From Pseudomonadota bacterium (GTDB lineage: Bacteria; Pseudomonadota; Gammaproteobacteria; Steroidobacterales; Steroidobacteraceae): DNA of 64,000 nt. The translations under genes were made by a program, and so were the position numbers. Every line of letters starts with the position of its first letter. Position 1 is the first letter of the stretch. The DNA lies in contig JAJZDX010000017.1 of assembly GCA_021805865.1 (NCBI GenBank), positions 36,242-100,241 of the forward strand. The letters run 5' to 3'. Below are positions 53,371 to 62,254 of the stretch, piece by piece. The notes beneath the pieces were generated by a model. The model did not search any database. It worked only from the letters and a program-made list of their open reading frames with translations, and had not been told where the DNA came from.

Positions 53371-54912
53371 ATGAGGCTGACCATGAGACCTAGCCGTCGT
53401 CATCCGGGTGCAGGCAACCGGCAGAGCGCGCAGCCCCGTGCGGCCGACTACCGGCGGCTGCGCAATCCGTTCAGCCCGCAGCGTGCTTTCTCCGACGATG
53501 CGGTCGCAGCGATGCACGAGAGCGCCCTGAAAATCAACGAGACGCTCGGCATCAAGGTGCTGCTGCCCGAAGCGCGTGCGCTCTACCGCGAGGCGGGCGC
53601 GTCGGTGGACGAGGACACGCAGATGGTGTGCCTCGGACGCGAGATCATCACGCAGGCCCTCAAGAGCTGTCCGCGGTCCTTTCGGGGCGTCGGCGCCGAT
53701 CCACGGCACACGGTCGATTTCGCACCCGAGGCGATTGTGTTCGTCGGCGGCTCCAGTTGCCCGAACGTCAGCGACCTCGAGCGCGGCCGGCGTCCCGGCT
53801 CGCTCGCAGACTACGTCGAACTGCTCAAAATCTGCCAGCGCTTCGACGTGCTGCAGATCTCGGGCAACTACACCGAGGCGCAGGACGTGCCGGTGCATCT
53901 GCGGCACTACGCGATGCTGCGCGCTCAGCTGACGCTTTCGGATAAGATGCCGTTCGTGCATGCGCGTGGCCGCGGACAAGTGCACGACGCCTTTGCCATG
54001 ATCCGTCTGGCGCGTGGGCTTGGCGAGCAGGAATTTCGACAGGCCGTGTATGCCCATACCATGATCAACAGCAACTCCCCGCGGGTGCTCGATCAGTCCA
54101 TGGCGCAGGGCCTGATCGATTTCGCCCGCCACGGTCAGATGGCGATCGTCACTCCGTTCTGTCTTGCCGGCGCCATGGCGCCGATCACCATCGCCGGCGC
54201 TTTGACGCTGCAGCACGCGGAGGCGCTCGCCGCCATCACGCTCTCGCAGCTCGCCCGTCCCGGCGCGCCGGTGCTTTATGGCAGCTTTCTCTCCAACGTC
54301 GATATGAGGTCCGGCTCGCCAGCCTTCGGGACGCCCACCCATTTCCAGGCCACCCTCGGGGCCGGGCAGCTTGCGCGATTCATCGGACTGCCGTGGCGTG
54401 CCGGCGCCGGCACCGCGGCCAATGTGGTCGACGCCCAGGCGGCATGGGAAACCCAGTTCTCGCTTTGGGCGAGCGTGCTCGCCGGCGCCACCGTGTGCGT
54501 CCATGCGGCGGGCTGGCTGGAGGGAGGTCTGACGCATTCCTACGAGAAATTGATGATCGACGTGGAGGTCCTGCAGATGGTGGGCGAGCTGTGCCGGGCT
54601 GCGCCGGCCGACGAGGATGCACTCGGCTTCGAGGCGATCGCCGAGGTGGCGCCCGGCGGGCATTTCTTTTCGGCGGCTCACACCATGTCGCGCTACCGCA
54701 CGGCGTTCTACGAGCCTCTGATCGCGGACACGGCCAACTTCGGCACCTGGAAGGAAGCCGGCGAGCGCACCGCCACGCAGCGGGCGCACGAGAAATGGAA
54801 GCAGGCGCTCTCGGACTACACCCCCCCGCCGGGGGCGGCGGCGTGCGGGGAGGCGCTCGAGGAGTTCATCGCGCGGCGCACCGGGGAGGGCGGTGCTCCG
54901 CCGCTCACATGA
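53371..54912 (+). CDS. MttB-family methyltransferase without pyrrolysine
   Basis: The 513-residue protein belongs to the trimethylamine methyltransferase family (MttB, PF06253). It reads through without an amber codon, so it is the non-pyrrolysine kind, which includes glycine betaine (MtgB), proline betaine and carnitine methyltransferases. Typical parts are RLRNPFSPQRAFSDDAVAAM, SGNYTEAQDVPVHLRHYAML, a TIM-barrel core (FCLAGAMAPITIAGALTLQH) and the C-terminal EKWKQALSDYTPPP. Such enzymes move a methyl group from a quaternary amine to a corrinoid protein. A probable corrinoid protein end lies at the right edge (63905-64000). No reactivase or folate methyltransferase partner is seen. Confidence 0.88.
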   Translation: MRLTMRPSRRHPGAGNRQSAQPRAADYRRLRNPFSPQRAFSDDAVAAMHESALKINETLGIKVLLPEARALYREAGASVDEDTQMVCLGREIITQALKSCPRSFRGVGADPRHTVDFAPEAIVFVGGSSCPNVSDLERGRRPGSLADYVELLKICQRFDVLQISGNYTEAQDVPVHLRHYAMLRAQLTLSDKMPFVHARGRGQVHDAFAMIRLARGLGEQEFRQAVYAHTMINSNSPRVLDQSMAQGLIDFARHGQMAIVTPFCLAGAMAPITIAGALTLQHAEALAAITLSQLARPGAPVLYGSFLSNVDMRSGSPAFGTPTHFQATLGAGQLARFIGLPWRAGAGTAANVVDAQAAWETQFSLWASVLAGATVCVHAAGWLEGGLTHSYEKLMIDVEVLQMVGELCRAAPADEDALGFEAIAEVAPGGHFFSAAHTMSRYRTAFYEPLIADTANFGTWKEAGERTATQRAHEKWKQALSDYTPPPGAAACGEALEEFIARRTGEGGAPPLT

Positions 54913-55204
54913 GGAGCCTCTGATTGATTCCCGTGCGCCTGCGCTGCCTCCGGTGATCGCCTCGATGCAAGGCGCGCGGCGCGGCCCACGTGTGGATCCG
55001 GGCGGGGCGCGCGAGGCGGGGGCGGGCGATGAGCGTCGCGCCGCGGAACACGCCCGTCCGGCTTGCATGGCCGCACGGGCCAGAGTTGTGCCGAAGCGCC
55101 GCCGCTCCTCCCTGATGGACTTCGAGTACACTGCGGCCATCGCGCCTGGCTTTGAGCGAAATCGGCCACCGTCGCGGGCACGCGGGAGTTAACAGAGGCT
55201 CCTT
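54913..55204. other. Gap before the NCS1 transporter, no gene seen
   Basis: A gap of nearly 300 bases follows the MttB stop. The open frames in it are low-complexity and carry no known motif. TAACAGAGG with the ribosome site lies immediately before the transporter ATG. Confidence 0.45.
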
Positions 55205-56596
55205 ATGTCGAGCGCGATCAAGACGGAACACCACAGCATCGATTTCATCCCGCTCACGGAGCGGTACGGTACGCCGCGCCGGCTGTTCACGCTCTGGTTC
55301 AGCGTGAATCTGCACATCCTGGGAGTGGCTTTGGGCGCCCTCAGCATCGCCGCCGGCCTGAGCCTCGCGCAGGCCGTGGCCGCCCTCGCGCTCGGCAACG
55401 CGATCGGAACCGTCATCATGGCCGCGCATTCGGCGCAGGGACCGCAGCTCGGGATTCCCCAGATGATCCAGAGCCGGGCGCAATTCGGCGTCCTCGGCGC
55501 CGCGCTGCCGCTCGTGGCCGTGATCGTGATGTATGTCCTCTACACCGCCGCGGACCTGCTGATCATGCAGGGCACCATGAGGTCGCTGTTCTCGCTCGGC
55601 AGCGATGGCTCGCTGCTGGCGATAGCCCTGGCGACGCTGGTCATCGCCTACATCGGCTACGAGCTCATCCATCGCATCGGCAAGGTCATGACGATTCTGT
55701 CGGGCGGGCTGTTCGCCGTCGGCGCCGTGCTGCTGTACTTCGGTCACCACGCCGGCGCCGCCGGCGCCCATCCCGCGAATGCACCGATCATCGCGACGGC
55801 CTTTTCGCTCACCATGGCGCAGGCGGCGTCCTGGTCCTTCAGCTACGGGCCGTACGTCGCCGACTATTCCCGCTATCTTCCGCCGGACGTGTCGACGGCA
55901 AAGACCTTCTGGAGCACGGCGCTCGGTTGCTTTCTCGGCTCCACCCTGATCATGATCTTCGGAGCGTATCTGGCGTACAAGATTCCGGCGCTCGGGGCCA
56001 ATCCGGCCGGCGCGGTCGCCGGCCTGTTCGGGCCGGCCGCTCCCCTTGCCGAGGCGCTGTTGATACTGGCCATCGTATACGGGAACGTGATGAACGTGTA
56101 CAGCGCCTACATGTCGAGCTGCACCATCTTCTCCGGGTTCAACCGCATGAGCCGCGTCGGAAGCGTGTTCAAGCTCATCGTGATGTCCGCCATCATGACC
56201 GCCGCCATCGTGGTGTCCATCGGCTCACAGCACGACTTCCAGGGGTATTTCGCCAACATTCTGAGCGCAATGGTCTACATGCTGGTGCCCTGGAGCGCCA
56301 TCAATCTCGCCGACTACTATCTGGTGCGCAAGGGCTCCTATGACATCGATGCAATGTACGACATCCACGGTGTTTACGGCGCATATCGCTGGCGTACCAT
56401 CGCGGTGTTCCTGGCCGGCATCGCCGCGCAGACGCCCTTCATGGACTTCAGCTTCTATCAGGGCTGGGTGACGCAGCGCATCGGCGCGGACATCGCCTGG
56501 GTGCCGGGATTTCTGATCCCGGCGGTGCTGTACACGCTCGTGGAGCGAGGCAGGGCGCTGCAGCCGTGCCTCGCGCGCCCGGGCTCCGCCGGGTAG
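55205..56596 (+). CDS. NCS1-family (CodB-like) cation/nucleobase-type transporter
   Basis: The 463-residue membrane protein has about 12 helices and the LeuT-like NCS1 layout: DFIPLTERYGTPRRLFTLWF at the start, GPYVADYSRYLP in helix 6, NVMNVYSAYMSS in helix 8. NCS1 proteins import cytosine, allantoin, hydantoins or related ring compounds with Na+ or H+. In this island, directly upstream of sarcosine oxidase, a small N-methylated ring such as creatinine or N-methylhydantoin, or a betaine, would make sense, but no substrate can be assigned. The next gene starts 18 bases after the stop. Confidence 0.85.
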   Translation: MSSAIKTEHHSIDFIPLTERYGTPRRLFTLWFSVNLHILGVALGALSIAAGLSLAQAVAALALGNAIGTVIMAAHSAQGPQLGIPQMIQSRAQFGVLGAALPLVAVIVMYVLYTAADLLIMQGTMRSLFSLGSDGSLLAIALATLVIAYIGYELIHRIGKVMTILSGGLFAVGAVLLYFGHHAGAAGAHPANAPIIATAFSLTMAQAASWSFSYGPYVADYSRYLPPDVSTAKTFWSTALGCFLGSTLIMIFGAYLAYKIPALGANPAGAVAGLFGPAAPLAEALLILAIVYGNVMNVYSAYMSSCTIFSGFNRMSRVGSVFKLIVMSAIMTAAIVVSIGSQHDFQGYFANILSAMVYMLVPWSAINLADYYLVRKGSYDIDAMYDIHGVYGAYRWRTIAVFLAGIAAQTPFMDFSFYQGWVTQRIGADIAWVPGFLIPAVLYTLVERGRALQPCLARPGSAG

Positions 56597-56614
56597 CGTT
56601 GCGGGCCTGGGCGA

Positions 56615-57871
56615 ATGTATCGTTACTCGCTGTCCCGGCTCGTTCGGCACGCGCTCTCGGATCGGCCCTGGCCGCGCGCGTGGCGGGAGGCGAAGCCGCG
56701 AAGCCACTACGATGTCCTGATCATCGGCGGCGGCGGCCACGGCCTCGCCACCGCCTATTATCTGGCTGCCAATCACGGCATGGATCGCGTGGCGGTCGTG
56801 GAACGGGCTCACATCGGCGCGGGCAACGTCGGGCGCAATACGACGCTGGTGCGCTCGAATTACATGATGAAGGGCAACACGGAGTTCTTCGAGTTCTCAC
56901 TGAAGCTGTGGGAGGGACTGTCCCATGAGCTCAATTTCAACGTGATGCTCTCGCAGAGGGGACAGATCGTCCTTGCCCACTCGCCCGCGCAGATGGACGC
57001 GCTCGCCCGCCGCGGCAACATCATGCGCCTGAACGGCATCGATGCCGAGCTTCTGGAGCGCGCAGAGGTGCGGCGCCTGCTCCCCTATCTCGATTACTCG
57101 GCGGCCGCCCGCTTCCCCGTCCTCGGGGGGCTGCTGCAGGGCAGGGCGGGCACGGTCCGCCACGATGCGGTCGCCTGGGGCTATGCCCGCGCCGCCGACT
57201 CCCTGGGTGTCGATATCATTGAAGGCTGCGAGGTCACGGGATTCCTTCAGGATCGAAGCGGTGTGCACGGGGTCGAGACCGGCCGGGGGAGAATCCTCGC
57301 GGACCGGGTCGCCATCGCCGTCGCCGGTCACTCATCGCACGTCGCGGGCCTCGCCGGTCTCAGGCTCCCGATCGAGAGCCATCTGCTGCAGGCGTTCGTC
57401 ACCGAGCCCATCAAGCCGTTCGTGAACCACGTGATCTCCTTCGGAGCCGAGCTGTTTTACATCTCGCAGTCGGACAAGGGCGGTCTGGTGTTCGGAGGCC
57501 ATATCGACGGATTCAACAGTTACACCCAGCGCGGCCAATTTCCGAAGGTGCGGCAGGTGGCCGAGTGCGCCGTCGCGCTGATTCCGGGCATGTCGAGATT
57601 GAAGCTGCTGCGCCACTGGGCGGGCATCCAGGACATGACGCCCGATGGAGGACCGTTCGTCTGCCGCACGCCGATCAGACATCTGTATTTGAACGGCGGC
57701 TGGTGCTATCAGGGGTTCAAGGCCACTCCGGCCGTCGGCTGGTGCCTGGCCGCGACGATCGCCCGCGACGAGGAGCACCCGCTCGTACGTTGCTACGCCC
57801 TCGATCGTTTCGCGCGCGGCGCGGAAAGCCTCGACGAGTATGGGCACGGCCACTGGCCCTACAGGCATTGA
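56615..57871 (+). CDS. soxB: Sarcosine oxidase, beta subunit
   Basis: The 418-residue beta subunit of heterotetrameric sarcosine oxidase has an FAD fold at residues 31-60 (YDVLIIGGGGHGLATAYYLA). His183 in TVRHDAVAWGYARA matches the histidine that holds covalent FMN in this enzyme. The conserved C-terminal NGGWCYQGFKATPAVGWCLA is also present. The enzyme oxidatively demethylates sarcosine to glycine, making 5,10-methylene-tetrahydrofolate and hydrogen peroxide. The soxD gene follows after 3 bases. Confidence 0.96.
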   Translation: MYRYSLSRLVRHALSDRPWPRAWREAKPRSHYDVLIIGGGGHGLATAYYLAANHGMDRVAVVERAHIGAGNVGRNTTLVRSNYMMKGNTEFFEFSLKLWEGLSHELNFNVMLSQRGQIVLAHSPAQMDALARRGNIMRLNGIDAELLERAEVRRLLPYLDYSAAARFPVLGGLLQGRAGTVRHDAVAWGYARAADSLGVDIIEGCEVTGFLQDRSGVHGVETGRGRILADRVAIAVAGHSSHVAGLAGLRLPIESHLLQAFVTEPIKPFVNHVISFGAELFYISQSDKGGLVFGGHIDGFNSYTQRGQFPKVRQVAECAVALIPGMSRLKLLRHWAGIQDMTPDGGPFVCRTPIRHLYLNGGWCYQGFKATPAVGWCLAATIARDEEHPLVRCYALDRFARGAESLDEYGHGHWPYRH

Positions 57872-57874
57872 CCC

Positions 57875-58168
57875 ATGCTCGCAATCCACTGTCCGCTGTG
57901 CGGCGAGCGCCCGTACACCGAGTTCCGCTACGGCGGGGACGCAAGCAAGCGCCGGCCGGCGCTCGGCACGATGGCGCCCGAGGCGTGGCATGACTATCTG
58001 TTCCTCTTCGACAATCCCAAGGGGCCGCACCGGGAATTCTGGCAGCACGACCAAGGGTGCCGTCAATGGCTCCTCGTCGTGCGCGACACCGCGACCAATG
58101 CCGTGGGGGAGGTGATCTTGGCGAGGAATGCGGGCGCGGGGGCCGGGGAAGGCCCGGGCGGCCGATGA
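57875..58168 (+). CDS. soxD: Sarcosine oxidase, delta subunit
   Basis: The 97-residue zinc-binding delta subunit has ligands C6 and C9 (CPLC) and H58 and C62 (QHDQGC). The family motif FLFDNPKGPHREFWQHDQGC is fully kept. The gene overlaps soxA by 4 bases (ATGA). The last ~15 residues are Gly/Ala-rich and variable. Confidence 0.95.
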   Translation: MLAIHCPLCGERPYTEFRYGGDASKRRPALGTMAPEAWHDYLFLFDNPKGPHREFWQHDQGCRQWLLVVRDTATNAVGEVILARNAGAGAGEGPGGR

Positions 58169-61149
58169 CCCCGGGGCCGGGAAGAGTGCGGGCCGCAGGC
58201 CGCATCGATCGGGACCGGCCGCTCGGATTTTCCCTGGACGGCAGAGCGCTCACGGGTTATCAGGGCGATACGCTCGCTTCCGCCTTGCTTGCCGGCGGCG
58301 CGAGAGTCATCGGCCGGAGCTTCAAATATCATCGGCCCCGCGGTTTTCTCACCGCGGGCGTGGACGATCCGAACGGACTGTTCACCGTGGGCGAGGGCGA
58401 TCGCGCCGAGCCAAACGCCCAGGGAACCATGGTGGAGCTCACCGAGGGGCTGAGCGCGAGATCTCAGAACGCGTGGCCGTCGGTGCGCTTCGACCTCGGT
58501 GCGGTCAACGCCTGGTTCGCGCCCCTCCTGCGGGCGGGGTTTTACTACAAGACTTTCATGGGACCTACGCGGCGCTCGTGGATGACCTACGAGCGTCTCA
58601 TCCGCCGGGCCGCCGGCCTTGGTGCGGCCCGTCACGAGCCGGACCCGGACCGGTATGAGACCCGCTATGCGTTTACCGACGTGCTGGTCATCGGGGCCGG
58701 CCCGGCCGGTCTGGGCGCCGCGCTGGCCGCAGCCAGGTCCGGCGCGCGCGTGATGCTCGCGGAGCAGGACGGATTGCTCGGCGGCACGCTGCTCGCAGAT
58801 CCCGTCACGGGGGATACCGAAGTCTGGCGTACTCGCATGGAAGCCGAGCTTCGCTCCCTTGCAGGGCTGCAGATCCTGCGGCACACCACCGCCGTAGGGG
58901 TTTACGACGGCGGCACCGTGGTTCTGGTGACCCGGCGCGACCATTGCCGGCCGGACCCGGCCGCCGGCGAAGCGCTCCAGATCGTCACCACGGTGCGGGC
59001 GAAGGCGCTGATCCATGCCACCGGGGCGATCGAAAGGCCGCTGGTCTTCGGGGACAACGACAGGCCGGGAATCATGCTGGCCTCCGCCGCACGCGCCTAT
59101 CTCAACCGTTACGCAGTCGCTTGCGGCCGGCGCGCCGTCGTCCTGACCAACAACGACAGCGCGTACGCGGCGGCGTTCGACCTGTTGCCGCATATCGACA
59201 GCGTGATGGTGGCTGATGTGCGCCGCGACGTCCATCCATCGTTGGCGGCACAGGCGGCGTCACTCGGTATCGAGGTCCAGACGAGCGCGGTCGTCGCGGG
59301 CGTGCTCGGCCGTGCGGCGGTGCGCGGCGTCGTTCTCGGTCGGGGCGAGGGCCGCTCACGCCTGCGGTCGATCGCGTGCGATCTGGTGTGCATGTCGGGG
59401 GGCTGGTCGCCGCTCGCGCATCTGAGCTGTCACGGCGGCATCAAGCCCCGCTACCGCAAGGACCGCGCAGCGTTCGTTCCGGGCGGCTATGCGCCGGGGC
59501 ACTTCGGGGCCGGCGCGCTGACGGGGGCGTTTTCACTGCCGACCGCGGTGGAAGAGGGCTGGGAAGCGGGACACCTGGCCGCCGCCTTCTGCGGCTTCAC
59601 CCCCGCGGCGCAAGGTCTGCAATCCGCTCCCCAAGCCGCCGCTCCGTGGGATTCGGACAGCCATCGGATCGAGCCTGTCTGGCAACTGCCGGGCGCACGG
59701 GCCGGCAAGGCGTTCGTCGATTTTCAGAACGACGTGACGGTGCGGGATCTCGTGATTGCGCACCAGGAGGGGTATGGCTCGCTCGAGCATCTGAAGCGCT
59801 ACACCACGCTCGGGATGGGCACCGATCAAGGCAAGACGAGCAACATCAATGCGCTCGGCATCATGGCCGGTCTGCGCGGTATCGGCCTCGAGGACGCCGG
59901 CACCACGACGTTCCGGCCGCCTTTCACTGCAGTGCGTGTCGGCGCACTGGCCGGCAGACACGTCGGCCGGCACTTTCGCCCGATGAGGCGCTCTTCGCTT
60001 CACGACTGGCATCTGGCGCATGGGGCGCAGATGATCGAGGCCGGCCCATGGCTGCGGCCCTGGTATTACCTCTGGGCGGGCGCGACCGTGGAGCGGGCCT
60101 ATCTCGAAGAGATGCGCCTTGTCCGCCACGCAGTCGGCCTATCGGACATCTCGACGCTCGGCAAGATTGACGTCCAGGGTCCCGATGCGGCGGAATTTCT
60201 CGACCGCGTCTACGTGAACGGATTCGCGAGGCTTCCCGTGGGCAAAGCGCGCTATGGAGTCATGCTGAGCGATGCCGGTACGATCTTCGATGACGGCACC
60301 ACCACGCGGCTTGCGGACACGCGTTATTTCATGACGACGACCACCGCCGGCGCGGAGGAAGTCCTGTGCTGGCTGGAGTTCCTTCTGCAGACCGCCTGGC
60401 CCGATCTGCGGGTCCACGTGACGTGCGTGACGGACGAGTGGGCGGGCATGGCGATCGCCGGCCCCAGGGCGCGGGATGCGCTCGAGCGGGCCTTCCCGGG
60501 CCAGGATTTTTCGAACCCGACCTTGCCGCACATGGGCTGCCGGGATCTGGTCGTGGGCCGGGTGCCGATGCGGCTCATCCGCCTGAGCTTCTCCGGGGAG
60601 CTCGCCTACGAGCTGTACGTTCCCGCCGGCCTTGGGCCGGCGGTGTGGGAGCACATGCTCTTGAGCGGTGAGCCTCTCGGCATGCGGCCCTACGGGCTCG
60701 AGGCGCTCGCGGCGCTGCGTATCGAGAAGGGCCATATCGCCGGATCGGAAGTCGATCCCCGACTATCCCTCGCTGACCTCGGTCTTGGCCGGCTGGCGCG
60801 GTACGAGAAGCCCTTCGTCGGCCGGGAGCTGGCCGCTCGAGCGGCGAGCGGCCCGGAGCGGGCGTCCCTCGTCGGGATCGAGTGCCTGGAGCCGGGGAAG
60901 CGCCTGCGCGGCGGGGCGATCCTGTTCGCGGCCGGTGAGCCGGTCAGAGGTCACGGCCGCGGCTATGTCACCTCGGTCACCTGGTCGCCGACCCTGGAGA
61001 AGTTCATCGCAATCGGCCTGTTTGCCGGCGGTCTCGATCACCTCGGCGAGGAGATCGTCTGTGCCTTTCCGCTCAAGGGCGAGCGGGTGAGGGCACGGAT
61101 CACATCACCGGTGTTTCTGGATCCGAAAGGCGAGCGTCTGCATGTTTGA
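58165..61149 (+). CDS. soxA: Sarcosine oxidase, alpha subunit
   Basis: The 994-residue alpha subunit starts at ATG 58165, which overlaps soxD (ATGA). The order is an N-terminal Fer2_4-like domain (GYQGDTLASALLAGGARVIG), the NAD-binding domain (DVLVIGAGPAGLGAALAAAR), a linker with DFQNDVTVRDLVIAHQEGY, and a C-terminal GcvT-like folate domain from about residue 600 (HDWHLAHGAQMIEAGPWLRP, SFSGELAYELYVPAGLGP). It couples sarcosine oxidation to tetrahydrofolate. The length and order match known SoxA proteins. The stop overlaps soxG by 8 bases. Confidence 0.96.
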   Translation: MTPGPGRVRAAGRIDRDRPLGFSLDGRALTGYQGDTLASALLAGGARVIGRSFKYHRPRGFLTAGVDDPNGLFTVGEGDRAEPNAQGTMVELTEGLSARSQNAWPSVRFDLGAVNAWFAPLLRAGFYYKTFMGPTRRSWMTYERLIRRAAGLGAARHEPDPDRYETRYAFTDVLVIGAGPAGLGAALAAARSGARVMLAEQDGLLGGTLLADPVTGDTEVWRTRMEAELRSLAGLQILRHTTAVGVYDGGTVVLVTRRDHCRPDPAAGEALQIVTTVRAKALIHATGAIERPLVFGDNDRPGIMLASAARAYLNRYAVACGRRAVVLTNNDSAYAAAFDLLPHIDSVMVADVRRDVHPSLAAQAASLGIEVQTSAVVAGVLGRAAVRGVVLGRGEGRSRLRSIACDLVCMSGGWSPLAHLSCHGGIKPRYRKDRAAFVPGGYAPGHFGAGALTGAFSLPTAVEEGWEAGHLAAAFCGFTPAAQGLQSAPQAAAPWDSDSHRIEPVWQLPGARAGKAFVDFQNDVTVRDLVIAHQEGYGSLEHLKRYTTLGMGTDQGKTSNINALGIMAGLRGIGLEDAGTTTFRPPFTAVRVGALAGRHVGRHFRPMRRSSLHDWHLAHGAQMIEAGPWLRPWYYLWAGATVERAYLEEMRLVRHAVGLSDISTLGKIDVQGPDAAEFLDRVYVNGFARLPVGKARYGVMLSDAGTIFDDGTTTRLADTRYFMTTTTAGAEEVLCWLEFLLQTAWPDLRVHVTCVTDEWAGMAIAGPRARDALERAFPGQDFSNPTLPHMGCRDLVVGRVPMRLIRLSFSGELAYELYVPAGLGPAVWEHMLLSGEPLGMRPYGLEALAALRIEKGHIAGSEVDPRLSLADLGLGRLARYEKPFVGRELAARAASGPERASLVGIECLEPGKRLRGGAILFAAGEPVRGHGRGYVTSVTWSPTLEKFIAIGLFAGGLDHLGEEIVCAFPLKGERVRARITSPVFLDPKGERLHV

Positions 61150-61765
61150 GCATCGCACAGCCCTCGCCGGCCGGTTGCAGCCGCGACCCGCAAGCCCCGC
61201 GACAAGCGCGCTCATCGTCGGCGAAGTGTCCGGCTTTGCGCTTCTGCAGGTGTCCGCTTTCCTCGACAGCGTGGGCGAGCTCGATCGGATCGTGCGGCGT
61301 GTGCTCGGCGCGAGCCTGCCGCAACGCGTGGGCAGCACGGGCCGCTCGCCGGATCACCACATCTTCAAGGTCGGGCCCGAGCAGTTCTGGGTCGTGGGTC
61401 CGCAAGACGCATGGATCGCCTCCCTGCAGGACGGCGTGCCCCGGGAGATCGGCTCGACCGTGTCGCTGTCGCACGGCCGCACCCGGCTGTTCATCGATGG
61501 CGTGTCGAGCCGCGCGGCGCTCTCGAGAGGCATCGCGCTCGATCTGCATCCCGAGGTATTCCGCCCCGACGCCTACGCGCTCACCGACCTGCAGCACACT
61601 CCGGTGCTGCTGCATCGCACCGGCCAACACCGTTACGAGCTGTACGTGCTCAGAACATACGCCGTCTGGGTCTGGGAATGGCTCACGGATGCCGTGTTGC
61701 CGTTCGGCTACGCAGTCGCCCCGGCTGCCGCCTCGGCAAGCAAGGGGCACACCGACCGGGAGTGA
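61142..61765 (+). CDS. soxG: Sarcosine oxidase, gamma subunit
   Basis: The 207-residue gamma subunit overlaps soxA by 8 bases. It has the weakly conserved folate-domain-like fold of SoxG, with GPEQFWVVGP and DGVSSRAALSRGIALDLHPE, the typical landmarks of this subunit. It completes the soxBDAG operon in the usual order. It is probably structural and has no catalytic residues of its own. Confidence 0.93.
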   Translation: MFEHRTALAGRLQPRPASPATSALIVGEVSGFALLQVSAFLDSVGELDRIVRRVLGASLPQRVGSTGRSPDHHIFKVGPEQFWVVGPQDAWIASLQDGVPREIGSTVSLSHGRTRLFIDGVSSRAALSRGIALDLHPEVFRPDAYALTDLQHTPVLLHRTGQHRYELYVLRTYAVWVWEWLTDAVLPFGYAVAPAAASASKGHTDRE

Positions 61766-61890
61766 CGCGAGAGGGAAGCGGTCAGGCGCAAGGTGAGGCC
61801 GCGCATGCCGGCGCCAGGGGCGGGCGTCGCCTTGACCCCGTCCTCCCTCTGCTGTACGCTCGTTCAATAAAAGAGGACAGGGTCCCGGTC

Positions 61891-62254
61891 ATGCGCGTGC
61901 CTGCGATCGATATCGTGTCCGCCTCGGACGAGGGGGGGGTGAGTCTTCCGGCATGGATCTACCGTGACCCTGATCCGGGAGATCGCCTACGTGCATCCCG
62001 ATGAGCGCCGGGAGATGAGCGCTGCCCCATACCGCACCTGGCGCATCAGCCGGCGGCAGGTGAACGGCGAGGACAGGGGGCTGATCGGGCGCGTGCAGGC
62101 CGGCATCGCTTCGGACAGCTACACGGCCGGACCGCTGGGCGAGAATGAGGTGTGCCCGCGGAGCTTCGCACGGCATATGAGGGCCATGATTCCCGAGAGC
62201 CGCCTGCCGTGCGCGCCGGGCAGGGGCTGGAGCCTTTACCGTCATGAGCGCTGA
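61891..62254 (+). pseudogene. Rieske oxygenase relic with the catalytic middle deleted
   Basis: The first part (61891-61963) reads like the start of a Rieske oxygenase: MRVPAIDIVSASDEGG, then SLPAWIYRDPDP. At about 61963 the match jumps, in a shifted frame, to the extreme C-terminus: IREIAYVHPDERREM, RISRRQVNGEDRGLIGRVQA, GIASDSYTAGPLGENEVCPR. Both the Rieske cluster and iron sites, roughly 280 codons, are gone, so one out-of-frame deletion explains it. The sequence resembles the betaine-type oxygenases and the live copy at 33344. The relic overlaps the next gene start by 11 bases. Confidence 0.8.
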
